From Aplidium turbinatum (taxonomy: Eukaryota; Chordata; Ascidiacea; Aplousobranchia; Polyclinidae), in contig OU964918.1 of NCBI GenBank assembly GCA_918807975.1, forward strand, positions 42,454,477 through 42,518,476: 64,000 nucleotides of DNA, written 5' to 3'. Positions 34,601 to 45,965 of the stretch are shown here, in pieces. Positions within the stretch are counted from its first letter, which is position 1, and the number at the start of each line of letters is the position of its first letter. The position numbers and the translations under genes were made by a program. The notes beneath the pieces are model-generated. The model saw nothing but the letters and a program-made list of their open reading frames with translations. It ran no database searches and was not told the DNA's origin.

Positions 34601-37600
34601 ACATAAGCTATAAACTCCCTTCGCAAAATACCTTAAAAAAATGTTGCAGTATAAGTCTATCACGTTAAAAAAACTTTATAGTGCATAATATTCCTTAGTA
34701 ATTATGCCCATCATAGGCTAGACTGCAAATACCTGGAAGAACAAAACTAACATGTTTTCATGAAGATTGTGAATGTTTTCAGGAAGATTTTTACATGGAA
34801 GAGTTTTACTGATTTCCGCAATGAAATGAAAAATGCAAATGCAAGAATTGCATTTTCAGAAAGGTGGAAATATCAAAAAGTAGTTTACGTCTTTACGTTA
34901 TGGTTTATTACTTTATTGAATTAAGTAATAAACGGCTCATTCAATTTATTGTTTTGTTACATAAAAGAAAATCATCCAATGTAAATGAACAACACCCAAC
35001 TGTAAAATACCTTTTAGCAGGCATGTAAACGATGGTTAGGCTACATAAAATCTGCTCATAAATGTAATTAGGAAATGGTTTATTTCATTTGAAGTTCCAT
35101 TCTTTATTATCGTCAAAAACCCCTTATTCACACGACAATGAGATAGTGCGGTAGGGTTAAGGTACGCTTCTCCGGCGGCTACCTGCTAGTTTCATTTTCT
35201 GTCTCGAAGGTTGTAATAAACATTATGCAAACCTTAAAAAAACCTGAGCATGCTGTCCTCGCAAAATAGCTTGACCTGTTGGAACGCGCGTGTAGAGTTT
35301 TGAGTTGTTCATTGTGAAAGCCTGTTACATATAGGTTTCTATCAACCAGGCTATTTGAGTAGCCCATGCATTACAAACCTCCTAACTCTGCTGCTCAGTG
35401 TTAACAAATATTCACAAGCATACAACCTTTGTGCGCAGATTTAGTGTACAACTTTGATATATACGGATATAATCTGATTGATGACAAAAGAGTGCCTTAC
35501 GACTTCAATTCTGTCATGCATTACGGAGAAACTGCTTTCAGGTGGGGCGGTTTATCACACAGTTCTTTTCACCTCTGAAGTTGATCATTGATGAATCATT
35601 TGTTAGAATAGGAAACCATTTTTGAAACGTTTAGCAACTTTTGTCTACTTGAAAGGATATTCGTCATAAATGGTGTGCTTGATACGGTATTCCTGCTTCG
35701 AGTTGCAAACAAGGTTATTCATTTTATTCATTATTTTCTTCTCTTATAAATGGAGCTGTCTTTGAAGTGCGCTGCTTCACGATCAGAAATGCAAACCAGG
35801 TCGATTTTTGTTACATTTTTGGTTGGAGCTTTTTTGTGAAGTATTTGCAAGTCCGACATTAATTTCAAATTCTTCGTTTTTATTTTTTTTTATAACTATA
35901 AGTTCAATGATTTTCAATCGACTTCAACCGTATTGTCTCCAAAATAATGACGTCAATGCTGATCAGCTTTGGATATTAACATTTTAAAATTAGCTCAAAG
36001 TCAATCTTTTTTGAGTTAAGAAATGGTTATGCTTTGAATTCTATTTCAAGTTACGAAAGGAACGCGAGTTTTTTTGTTCAAATTCAATTTGAGTTTGCGG
36101 CACAGAGTTCAAATGCACTCTCTTAGACCAAACACCACACTGGTTTCATCAATTCGTTCAAACAATGGAAATTTCAAACACAATAAGCGAAACCGTTATC
36201 ATTTTAACCGTCTTTCTAAAAAAAAACCTTTTTCCAAGCAAGCTTGTTGTTTTTCTTTTAGTAACAACGGGGAAAAGACCATAGTGACACGAGACCCTCA
36301 ATTCCAAAACACCATTGGCCAGAGACGTACTTTCAGTGAAGGCGACATTACAATGATCAACCGGATGTACAACTGCGGTAAGCATAACATCTTTTTCATA
36401 CTTCTAAACATCCTATTGTCACAAACAATGAAAGTACAAGCTAACAAACTAACATTAATTGTTAGCAATCAATTATTTTATTTATTTAAATGATTTCATT
36501 CCAATACCCACTGACATCACCGTGACGCTCCTCTACTTTCTCTAATTCTAATCATTGAATGGCTACCTTTAGCGGATCCACTGCGAGTCTCATACTCCTG
36601 TAACTTCGATGACAATTCTATCTGCGGATACGTTCAGGAACAAACGGATAACTTAGATTGGGTCCATTACGTCATCGGTGAAACAGACGGAAAACTAATA
36701 TCCCCAAATCTTCCGTTAGTAGACAATACTCTTGGAACACAAGGACAAGGTCAATATTTTGTGACTGTGCTTTTTGAACAGTGAAGCTAGCTTTGAACAG
36801 CTTTGTATACATAACAGTTGTCCATAAATATTCAGTGGCAAGTGGCTAAAAAGTTTGAATCGGTAAAGGCTTTAGTTAAGGCAAAAATAGGCTATTTCAT
36901 TTTCTATCTTGATAATTGCTTATTTCTGTTTTCAGCAATCACTATCTATAGCAAAAAAAGATTCTCCTTTAAAAGTACTTCTAAAAACTATTTCTACTTG
37001 ATAAAAAACAATTCTTATAAGTTAGGACTCATAAAACGTACAATGCGTATAACGGTCTATACTCTATACAAACTTTGTTTTTCAAGCATATTTTTTGTCA
37101 GTTTATAATTCTACAATCTAGCATCTAGCCCTATCTATTTTCTCCTTAAATCAACAATAAAAATACTAATTTCTAAAATGTGACTCTGAATTGACTCAAA
37201 AATAGGATATCATACAATTTGTTTACTCTTTAAAATAATTTTAGGCACTTATATGTTGCTGGATACGAGCGGAAAAGTTGGTGGTCAAAATGGAATCCTG
37301 GTTTCAATGCGATTAAAATCAAGGTTCCCTCAGCAGTGCCTGGAGTTTGGATACTACATGGACTTGGAAACTGGAAGCGATGCTGCTATGGCGTGAGTTG
37401 CTGTGTATCGCGTGTTTAACGTTGAAGTTAAATGTTGTTTTCTGCACATGTTGTTGAAACTGAATGAAATCAAAATTCCTTTTTACATTTAGTTTCTTTA
37501 AACAGTTGTATTGCGCTACGGCTGTGACTTCTACACAAAGTAAGCTTTCTGCTATTCTACTGTTATTGCTCTCAAAGGATGAGAGTTTATTTTAATATGT

Positions 37601-40600
37601 CTAATTGACTGCTATGTAACGATTTGTACATTTTCGAAAAAAAAATGATGTTTTAAGTTTTAACCATTATTAATTTTAGTGTTTACATCGGACAAATTGA
37701 TCAAACAACTGGTGAGGTTCTTTCGACAGCGCCTCTTGTGACACTTCAAGGAGATCATGGAAAGTACTGGAACTTGGAAAGACTTACAATTAGAGCATCA
37801 AGCACTTACAAGCTTATTATTGCTGCAAAAACAAGTACGATTATCAATAGAGTTTGCTAAGTAAAATAGTGTGCGAACTTCTTTCTGTTGTTCTTTAAAA
37901 TACATTGTAGCCATGAGTGCATGACATACGTAAGAGTTTCTTGCTTTCATTTCATGACATATGCCTATATACCGGTAAAATAAATTTAAGCAGAAGAATG
38001 CGCTTTTTGCACCATCGTAAACCAGAACTTTGCGACTTTTTTAGTTCACAACTTTTATCTAATTTCGAGCTAAACTAACAAAACGTTGAAGCCTTCAATG
38101 CTCATTTGTGTGTTTTCACCAGGACATCAATACCAGTTTGACATTGGCCACCTTTAGGCTAATCCAAAGTGCGTCACTGTAGAATGACGTACAAAGGGTG
38201 CGTTTATCAATAGGGGCTTAACTGGCACAAACGTCTGGGACAAATTTTCATACGGACCTCGTTTGCCAAGCAAACTTATCTGGTTGGGTGTATCCAAAGA
38301 TTGGTAGTCCTTGCATACAACTTGTTCTGTGAAATAACATAACTTGCTTACTGCATTTTGGTACGGTATCTCGATCATTTCAGGTTCGTACGATGACGAT
38401 GTCATAGCTATTGATGACATCAGCATTTTAGACAAGCCATGCGAAGATGCTTTCTTCGTCATCAATGACTTTAGTGAAATGCTTTCAACCACTTCAGTAG
38501 GAGATGGAGTGTACAGTCCAGTGTTGTATTCAGAAGAAGGTTATGCTTTCAAAGTGTTGGTACGAACGTTTGTAACATCCATTACATTACAATATTGTAA
38601 AGTTCGATAGGCCATGTACAATTTATACTTTTTCAAAAGTGCCACACTAATGTTTATTACAGGAATACCTACACTGGTAACTATTTGACTTGGTCTTGTC
38701 TTACAGAACACATTTTATTACAAAAAGAAACTAACATTTTTATAATTTTTCCAAATCCCAAGAATTCTTTAATCCTTTTAATATGCTTAATTGATTGTGA
38801 AAATCTTTCCTCTCAAAGCGAAAGGGCTTCTTAAAAGCTTAATCTTGGCGGCTTCGCATACTTGTAGAGGCTTTGAACCAGTGAAACAAGCCCAGTGACC
38901 GCAGTTGACAGATCAAACATCTCCTTTGAAGTGTTGTTGTCTATAAATTATTCCATCCACTAGGTGCCGGCGAATAGAGATCAGTCCTTTAAATATGTCG
39001 CTCAAGCGTACACCCAGAGAGTTAAACCAGGGCTGCTTGATCTTGCCATATTTTTACAACATAGAGTGCAAAGTCAACTGAGTTATCGGGGCAAACTATG
39101 CATCTTGTCATAGCCTATATCTAGAGTAGGCTGATGTCCACAAAAGCGGTGTTTTTATTTGAACAGAAACATGGTAGCCTATAGTAGTAGGCTATTTCAT
39201 TATGCAAACATTCGCTTTTGTAAGACTGTAGGCTACAACCATACATTATGTAGCTTACGTTTTCACCACAGCTTTCGGTAACGATAACAGTAGGCTACTG
39301 TACCGGTAAGTTACAACAATTACAAAAAAATTGTGAAACCGAGATAAATGTTCAGTTGGTGTTTGTATATATAAATGTGTCAGATATAGCCTAATGCTGG
39401 ATTAAGATAACGCTGACCTATAACCTAACCATGTTTGCTGCTGTTGTTAATTTGACACAGATCAAATGTGAAAAACCATAAATAAATTGAGCAGCTAGTT
39501 TGGATAAGTTCGGTAGTTTGGATAGGTTGGATAACAGACACTGATGACAGGTTTTTATTCAACAGCACCTAAGAATGTGAAATACTTCATATGCAAAAGC
39601 TTTAACAAAAAACTTCACTATGCGATTGACAAGCGCAACGGTTTGTGGTTCAACTCTACGTAAAATTATCCTGAAGCTTCAAAAGTAAATTTCTCCCTTT
39701 GACGATCAAGATTTCCAGAATCAGTTGCTGGAAGAAGCTTTTTCTAATTAGATTTTCCAACAAGTAAAAATATTTTATTTTTGTTTCAGTTTCTTCCTCA
39801 CGGTAGTGAAAATTCTGCAGAAGGTTATGTTGGAATGTATTTCGGATTAGTGCAGGGAGAGAATGATGACTCTTTACAATGGCCTTTCTACAACCAAGTG
39901 ATCAAGTTGAAAGTGGTCGACCAAGCACCCGAAGCTGTTTCACGCATGAGTGAATACCAGAATTACATGACCAGTGCTGACAATGGTGGTTCAGTTTGGG
40001 ACAAACCAACCGGGGTAAAATGATTTTTTTTCATCTTATTTTCTTTGTGTTCACATCGACTTATACATGCTGAGTTGTACTAACTTTGCCTTTACATTTT
40101 TTTAGGAATCAGGCAGCTCATGGGGTTATGCCAGCTTTATGAGGCTCAGTGACATTACAAATACCAGAACCTTTTTGAAGAATGACGCCATTGTAATTTC
40201 TGTTAACATCAGAAGTGGGTAAAACTATTTCACATGTTTTAACTTTTCAGATTTTAAATAGGCTACGTATCACGTGATTCGAGTGAGAAAATTTTACGAC
40301 ACTTGGCTTATTTCAGCTTGCTTTTTGAAAATTTATTGATAATTAAGTTTCACATACGATACTTTATGTTAAAGAAAATTTTCTATTAGAAGTTTACTGT
40401 ATCTTTACGAGAGGAAATCTTTAAACAAGTTTTTTGCAAAGAGTTGACAGTTCATATATGATTGTAAAAAAATGTATGGCCTAGTAGTTAGGGTACAGTA
40501 GGCTATCATGCTGTGCTGTGTTTGTAGGCTACAAACTTTTTAAAGCGTTTTACAATATATTTGCGATCATTTTTTATCCAGTAACGGATCAAGTGGGGGC

Positions 40601-42143
40601 TTGGCCACGTGCTCCCTAGATCCCTAAAAAGACATGTTGTTTTTCTATTTTTGCATTGTTTTTTTTTTCGCTTGCTGAACATTTTATTAACAACCGGTAT
40701 TAGCGTAGCCAAAGGTTCGTGTGTTTCCAACAGCGTGTATGCCTATAAGGGATAGGCTAGACATATTTTTTGTGTCCTTAAAAATCTAGAAAATAAAGCA
40801 AAATTCCAAAGTCAGTAAAGTCAATATATTGTTTCAGCAACTACTTCATAAATAAATGAATGCAATTTTGTGTCAGTGAAGGTATAAAGTGAAATGTGTC
40901 TTGTATACTATACAGGAAAAAGTGGTGACATCTCGAACACGTTTCCAAAATTTCACGAAAAAAATATGAAAGTTAAAGTTGACAGCTTTACTGCGACTAT
41001 GCTTTTCTAGTTAGTTAGGTAAACAAATCGTTGTTATAAATGAAACAAATTATGATTAAAATAAAAACATTTTTGTTCTTTAAAATGCAGATATGAACAA
41101 CTACGTTAGAGAACACGCGGCTGCCTTTGAGACTCCTTTACCATCCGAGCCAATGATGAAATCCGCAAGTGCCAAAAGCGTGAATGTTGATGTCGTGATA
41201 CCTCATGATGTTCATGGTCACGATGAAACAAATGAAGAAGATACTGTGTCGGTATCTGCAGTTGTTGGTATTGCATTTGCAGCCTCCGTGATGGTCTTCC
41301 TTCTAATGTCAGTTCTTATCGTTTGCATCAACCAATCCCACAAGAGCGCTATGACTGCCATAATAGTAGCAAATGAAAGGTAAAAAACCTTCATTTCTTC
41401 CAAAGTTCACAAAATATTCACCAATTTTGTCGCTTGTAAAAGCTGTGTCGCCTGCACTAACAATTTAAAAAATATATGTATTAGTGATTTCTTATAGTGG
41501 ACAAAAAAAGAGAAGCTCACATTCGACGATAACGATCTAATGCCACAGTTTTTTTATAAAGCTTGGTCGTAGTTGAAAGATGTAAGCCTACCCATGGCCT
41601 ATCTTATCAGCAAACACGTTTTTATGCAACAAGAGCCAGTTTGAATGTCATACGATAGCATTTTCTCAAACCTCTTTTTTCCATTGAGAAAAGAGATTAT
41701 GTAAGGGTCTTTTGTTTCATTTTCTTTAAAAGCTTTTGATGACAAAAAAATACAATAAATTTCTTCAACAAACGTAACAATCAAATATAAAACCAAAGCA
41801 GTTAACACTTTTTAAATGTTTGGCTTTAGTTTTCAATTTTGAAGGCTTGTGCAGTGTGCAGTATTCACAGTGTCGAGACCATCTATTTTCATAAGCAATG
41901 GTTTATTTTATTTTCAGTCTTTGGGTCAAGGGTTTTTCCTTCACATCATCACATCATCAATGTTTCTCTTGAATACATCAAGAGGCTGCTGGAAAACAAC
42001 CAATATTTCTTCTTATCATCCAAACTATACAGACCCTGTCATTGCTAGCTAGTAACCAGTGCTTTGTGTTTTTCAGGGCTAACCGTTCCGACAACAATTT
42101 CAACAACTCTTGCTTCGTAGCCGATGGGCCAATGAAAGCATGA
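31651..42143 (+). CDS. Meprin-like astacin metalloprotease, gene 2 (717 aa)
   Basis: Sixteen exons with GT-AG borders and agreeing phases: 31651-31698, 31863-31914, 32298-32366, 33727-33860, 34003-34112, 34334-34509, 35439-35541, 36262-36377, 36573-36749, 37245-37392, 37680-37834, 38384-38559, 39790-40014, 40106-40214, 41091-41379, 42077-42143. They sum to 2154 nt. Protein: signal peptide 1-16 ([16 protein letters not shown]); propeptide to about 75, with a basic cleavage site RRKNTR before NAV; astacin domain 76-269 with zinc ligands H166, H170, H176, catalytic E167 in [17 protein letters not shown], and Met-turn SVMHY (Y225 the fifth ligand); MAM about 270-449; MATH about 451-600; membrane segment 653-679; short cytoplasmic tail. 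Length and domain order fit meprin subunits (about 700-750 residues), which cleave matrix, cytokine and peptide substrates outside the cell. Unlike mammalian meprins no EGF-like module is seen before the membrane segment. The product should be active. Confidence 0.93.
32644..33338 (+). mobile_element. 5'-truncated RTE-like LINE in intron 3 of gene 2
   Basis: An open frame covering 32797-33333 (coding sense from about 32690) reads [41 protein letters not shown], and GHTKRSQFG with a basic tail: the thumb and C-terminal part of an RTE/BovB-type reverse transcriptase. The 13-bp target duplication AATAGCATCTTCA is intact on both sides (32631-32643 and 33339-33351). It is full of sense codons to its stop, so the insertion is probably fairly recent. 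It ends GACTGATGATG, as RTE tails often do. The host exons are unaffected. Confidence 0.8.
38929..39053 (+). repeat. Interspersed repeat, copy 2
   Basis: Partner of 13846-13970. It lies in intron 12 of gene 2, inside a 1.2 kb intron whose other content is unrecognised. Confidence 0.6.
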
Positions 42144-42298
42144 AATCAAAGAGAGATGAAGCAAATTTCATTAATTTAATACGCAATACAAAATAATTTT
42201 TATAAAAGTTGTTACATTTTTTTTTTGACAACGCTAGTAGGTTTAATTAATCCTTTAGTCGTGTTTAGAGAAAATCTGTCTATGATGCATCATGCTGC

Positions 42299-42304
42299 AA
42301 TAAA
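42299..42304 (+). promoter_or_regulatory. Polyadenylation signal of gene 2
   Basis: AATAAA lies 156 bases after the TGA stop (42141-42143) of gene 2, a reasonable 3' UTR length. Confidence 0.55.
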
Positions 42305-43053
42305 TATTGTAGGCTACATGGATACAACTTTGCAATTCGTTGTCTGATCTCATTGCCCATTGGAGATTGATTTAGCAAACAGAAAACAACAGCACCATCA
42401 ATTAAAAGTAGAAATAAGTGTTTCTATTTAGGTCTACATTTGCTAGACAAATATGCAGTGGTCTCTGCTTATTAAGCTCACATAAGGACCAGACGATTTT
42501 TGGATTTTTAAGCCGGTAGGTCTGGTTAATTGGTTCTCCTTATCGTGATTGCAAGCCGTGGGAAATTTTTTCTCTAAAAAACAGATTCCCGGGAAGCTAA
42601 ACATTTTTTCCAGCCCTGGTAGAAAACAAGAGAAATTAAATAATATACCACTGTCTTGCATGTCTTGCACCAAAAGTGGCGTAGCCAAGGGAGGGGGGTT
42701 CGGGGGTTTCAACCTTTCAAATTGAATTTACGGATGTTAATACATTGTTTACAAGAAAAGTGTTAGCCTATGATGTAATTTCTCGTCAAACTGTGCAAGG
42801 ATGAAAGCCATCTGCAACTGCTGAGATCGCTTGTTCGATCTAGATTAACATCTAAACAGCTATTCGTTATACAAAACTTGAATACGGTATATCAGAAATA
42901 GCCTAAAGTAACTTCATTGTCTCAAAGCTTTTTGTTTGACACTCATCAAGATGTATGACCTCTATGACGTTACATTTTCTAAACTTTGGGTTGACTTCAG
43001 AGCATAAAAGTTAGTGACTTACCGGAATAAACCAAGGAGAAAATTGATAAATA
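42305..43053. other. Intergenic, transposon ends only
   Basis: A hAT-type end AGTGGCGTAGCCAAGGG lies at 42676-42692 and a possible pogo-like end CAGTGGTCTCTGCTTA at 42456-42471. Neither has a visible partner. No coding is supported. Confidence 0.4.
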
Positions 43054-43466
43054 ACACCAGTCAACAAAAAAAAAATTTTTTCTTGTTGCAAGAGATTTTT
43101 TGATCGATTTTGAATGAGTTTTAGCCACTGATTCCAAATCTGCAATCAGATTTTTTCTGCAAGCTCTAGTTTTTATGCAATACACCAGTGGATATTTTGA
43201 GGCTTGCAGCATTTGGTCTGAAATTTACAACAAAATTCCAACTATTTAGTTCTGGTTACCACGGCAGTCAAACTCGATTTACAGCGATACGATGATTGGT
43301 TTTACAAATGCCAAATAAAAAATTGATTCTTTTTGTTATATTTGTGGCATATAGGCCTACTCATTCCCTCGTCAGAGACGAAATATAACGCCATTCGTGA
43401 AGCGGGCCTACAAAGCTTATTTTCAAGTTCCTCTGGGAGATCAAGAGAAGAAATGGGCTCCACATA

Positions 43467-44021
43467 TTGTCTGCCATAATTGCGAAGAAATGCTTAGTTA
43501 GAGATTGGACAAAGAAAAAACGTAACGGACTTCCTTTTGGTGTCCCTATGGTGTGGCGTGAACCGAAGGACCACTGCACTGATTGTTACTTTTGTTTGTT
43601 TTTCCTGCCAATGCCCTTGGTGTTAATCAGACAAAATATTTCTTATCCAAATATTCCTTCCGCTATTCGACCTGCCCTTCACTCTGAAACGTTTCCACCT
43701 CCAGTATTTAATGGTTTTGCATCCTGCGATGACGAAGAAACAGACTCTGAGATTTACCACGGTAGTATGGAATGCGAGTATCCTAAGAAAGCAGATGCAG
43801 ACTCAGAAGGCTCTAATTCTAAAACCATTCAGAAATTTAACCAGTCAGAACTAAATGACTTGGTACGAGACTTATCCAAGCAAGCTGCTGAGCTTTTAGC
43901 ATCAAGGCTCAGTGAAAAACACGTATTGGACCGTTCCACAAAGGTTTCGTTTTTCAGGAAACGAGATGAAATGTTTATGTTTTTTTTTTTCAGAGGAAAA
44001 GCTGTTAATTTACTTCAATGA
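43467..44021 (+). pseudogene. N-terminal part of the repeat-family protein
   Basis: A 184-residue frame. It shows a cysteine-containing phrase DHCTDCYFCL (residues about 36-45), then YPNIPSAIRPALHS and, near the end, FNQSELNDLVRDLSKQAAEL. I recall these as hallmarks of the family. An upstream frame (43390-43490) ends with HIVCHNCEEM, so the start of the protein lies further left; the frames together suggest a zinc-binding N terminus. The role is unknown. Confidence 0.5.
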
Positions 44022-44117
44022 TATTCCAGGCCTTCTCGTCCAACTAGGAGTTTCTTCATATGATTCAAGGGAATGACGCTTATTTATAGACAGTTCCAGG
44101 CGAAGCTGTGACAGCTG

Positions 44118-44488
44118 TTGAAGTGTGTTCTTTTGCACAATGGTAATGCACATGGAGGAGTTCCAGTTGGTCATTCAACTGTCTTAAAAGAATCATATGA
44201 TGATATTAAGCTAGTCATTGACTTGCTGAAATATCATCAGCACAACTGGATATTATGTGTTGACCTGAAAATGGTTGGTTTCTTATTTGGTCAGCAAAAA
44301 TGATACGGTACACAAAGTTTCCATGTTATCTTTGCATGTGGGACAGCAGAGCTAATGACAAGCATTGGACCCAAAAGGATTGGCCCATATGTGAAACACT
44401 TGAAGCCGGCATGCCAAACATGTTAAATAATCCGATTGTAAGTAGATACAAAATTGTTTTCCCCCCTCTTCACATCAAGTTGGGTTGA
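44118..44488 (+). pseudogene. Central part of the repeat-family protein
   Basis: Two adjacent frames (44118-44303 and 44300-44488) with the phrases LLHNGNAHGGVPVGHS, WILCVDLKMV, YTKFPCYLCMWDSRA and VFPPLHIKLG. The pattern of an acidic residue after a hydrophobic strand (a preceding piece reads RLFIDSS, then CVDLK) could be RNase H-like, as in DDE transposases, but this is a guess from spacing alone. Confidence 0.45.
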
Positions 44489-44599
44489 TGAAATAGTTTG
44501 TGAAAGCTTGAAGCCCTGATAGCGACTGCTTCCAATATATTGTTCACACATTTCCCTCCATTTCATACGAAAAGATTAAAGCTGGTGTCTTCAATAGAC

Positions 44600-45173
44600 C
44601 ACAAATTCGTAGCCTTGTGCGAGACCAACAGTTTACCGATAAGATGAAAACCAAAGAAAGAGCAGCATGGTTATCCTTTGTGGATAACACTAAAAACTTT
44701 CTTGGAAACAAAAAGGCTAACAATTACGAGGTTCTTGTGAGCAAAATGCTCTTTGCTTTCCGCGACTTAGGATGCAGAATGACCATCAAAGTTCATTTCT
44801 TATTCAGTCATCTGGACAAATTTCCACAAAACCTCGGAGCTGTCAGTGACGAACAAGGAGAGCGGTTTCACCAGGATCTTATAAAAGTAGAAGAACGTTA
44901 CCAAGGCCGATGGAATCGACACATGATGGCAGATTACTGCTGGAAGCATTAAACGAGACTGCCCCCAAAAAGCTTACAAACGCAAGAGCCTCAAACGCCA
45001 ATTTTTGCCCAGCATGTAGTGTGGATTTCGCTTTCTATTTTCAGCCAGTGAACTTTTCTCACAACATCAAACTTTTAAAGGAGCTTATTTATGCTTGTGA
45101 TTGCAATAGGTCTGCATGGAGTGCTATGGTTACTACTGTAGTTGTGAAAATGATTCGTTTGTTGTGTATATAG
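44600..45173 (+). pseudogene. C-terminal part of the repeat-family protein
   Basis: The frame 44617-44952 reads RAAWLSFVDNTKNFLGNKKA, HFLFSHLDKFPQNLGAVSDE, QGERFHQD and WNRHMMADYCW, family signatures as I recall them; the DEQGERFHQD acidic cluster could supply a final catalytic residue. A second frame (44910-45173) carries the last part. Only remnants are present. Confidence 0.5.
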
Positions 45174-45559
45174 TCTATATGGTTTTTGAAATTTTGTTTA
45201 CGACGCTTTTCGAATGATTTTGTAATGTTTTTTTCAAATATTTCGGTGCATTTCTATCAGTAAGTATAGATCTAAGCTATAGATAAAACGGTTAAGCAGT
45301 ATTTCAGTGGTAAAAGATGTTTTTTTTCCCATTTTATCAAAATATAATTTTTTTGAAAAATATTCAGTTTTTACTCAAAAAAAGGAAAAAAATCAAAATT
45401 TGCAAAAAATCTAGAGCTTCTAGACCAAAAATAGCGTCATATTCGGATTCAGCACCCCAAAATTACCCAAGACCAAGTGAATTTGGAAATGCAACAAATT
45501 TTTTGTTGACCAGTGTAATAAAACTGTAATAATCTCGCAAAAAAAAGCAATCAACTTAT

Positions 45560-45965
45560 GTCTCTAAAACAAAGTTTGCCTAATTTTAAACGAAACTGCA
45601 TTAAAAGAGCGAGTTTTGCCAATACCAAACATTCAAATATCTCAGTCTGGAATTAGCAACAAGAAAACAAAGAGACTTAGCTTTATTTCCGAAAAATGCC
45701 GAAGAAAACATGATCTTATCCTTTTGCTATGCCACCGGACAGCACCATTTTACAGAAATATTCATACCCACAATTTTGTTGAAAATGCTCTCAGAATGCA
45801 CCAAACTGAAAGTAATTTTTCAAAATTTTCTGGGGGGGGCCCCCAGACCCCCCGCCGCTAAGTGTCGCCTTCGGCGAACACGCCATCGGGCTTCGCCCGC
45901 CGGCTTCACTCCCCCTTTCAACATTTTTCACTATGCTACTGTCTTGCACTGTCAATATTTCCCCC
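45560..45965 (+). repeat. hAT-like repeat, copy of the 54957-55388 family
   Basis: About 300 bp, from TTGCCTAATTTTAAAC to TTTCAAAATTTTCTGGGGGG, match 54990-55290 in reverse complement at about 85-90% by eye. Beyond the poly-G/poly-C stretch the copy continues into GC-rich sequence (CGCCTTCGGCGAACACGCC). The terminal CAGTRGCGTAGCC seen in the other copy was not found here. Confidence 0.65.

Larger units (their letters stand above)
43054..45516 (+). mobile_element. Inverted-repeat element with a decayed conserved protein
   Basis: Ends ACACCAGTCAAC (43054) and, in reverse complement, ACACTGGTCAAC (to 45516), both followed by A/T runs, and flanked by AATA on both sides (43050-43053, 45517-45520), which may be a 4-bp target duplication or chance. 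Between them plus-strand frames belong to a protein that I recall as a high-copy uncharacterised family in invertebrates and fish. The copy is broken in several places. The structure suggests a cut-and-paste DNA transposon of a superfamily I cannot name. Confidence 0.65.

Noticed and set aside
37494-37541. A possible exon reading VVLRYGCDF in gene 2
   Set aside because: The exons 37245-37392 and 37680-37834 join in phase without it, and gene 1 has no counterpart; including it breaks the frame.
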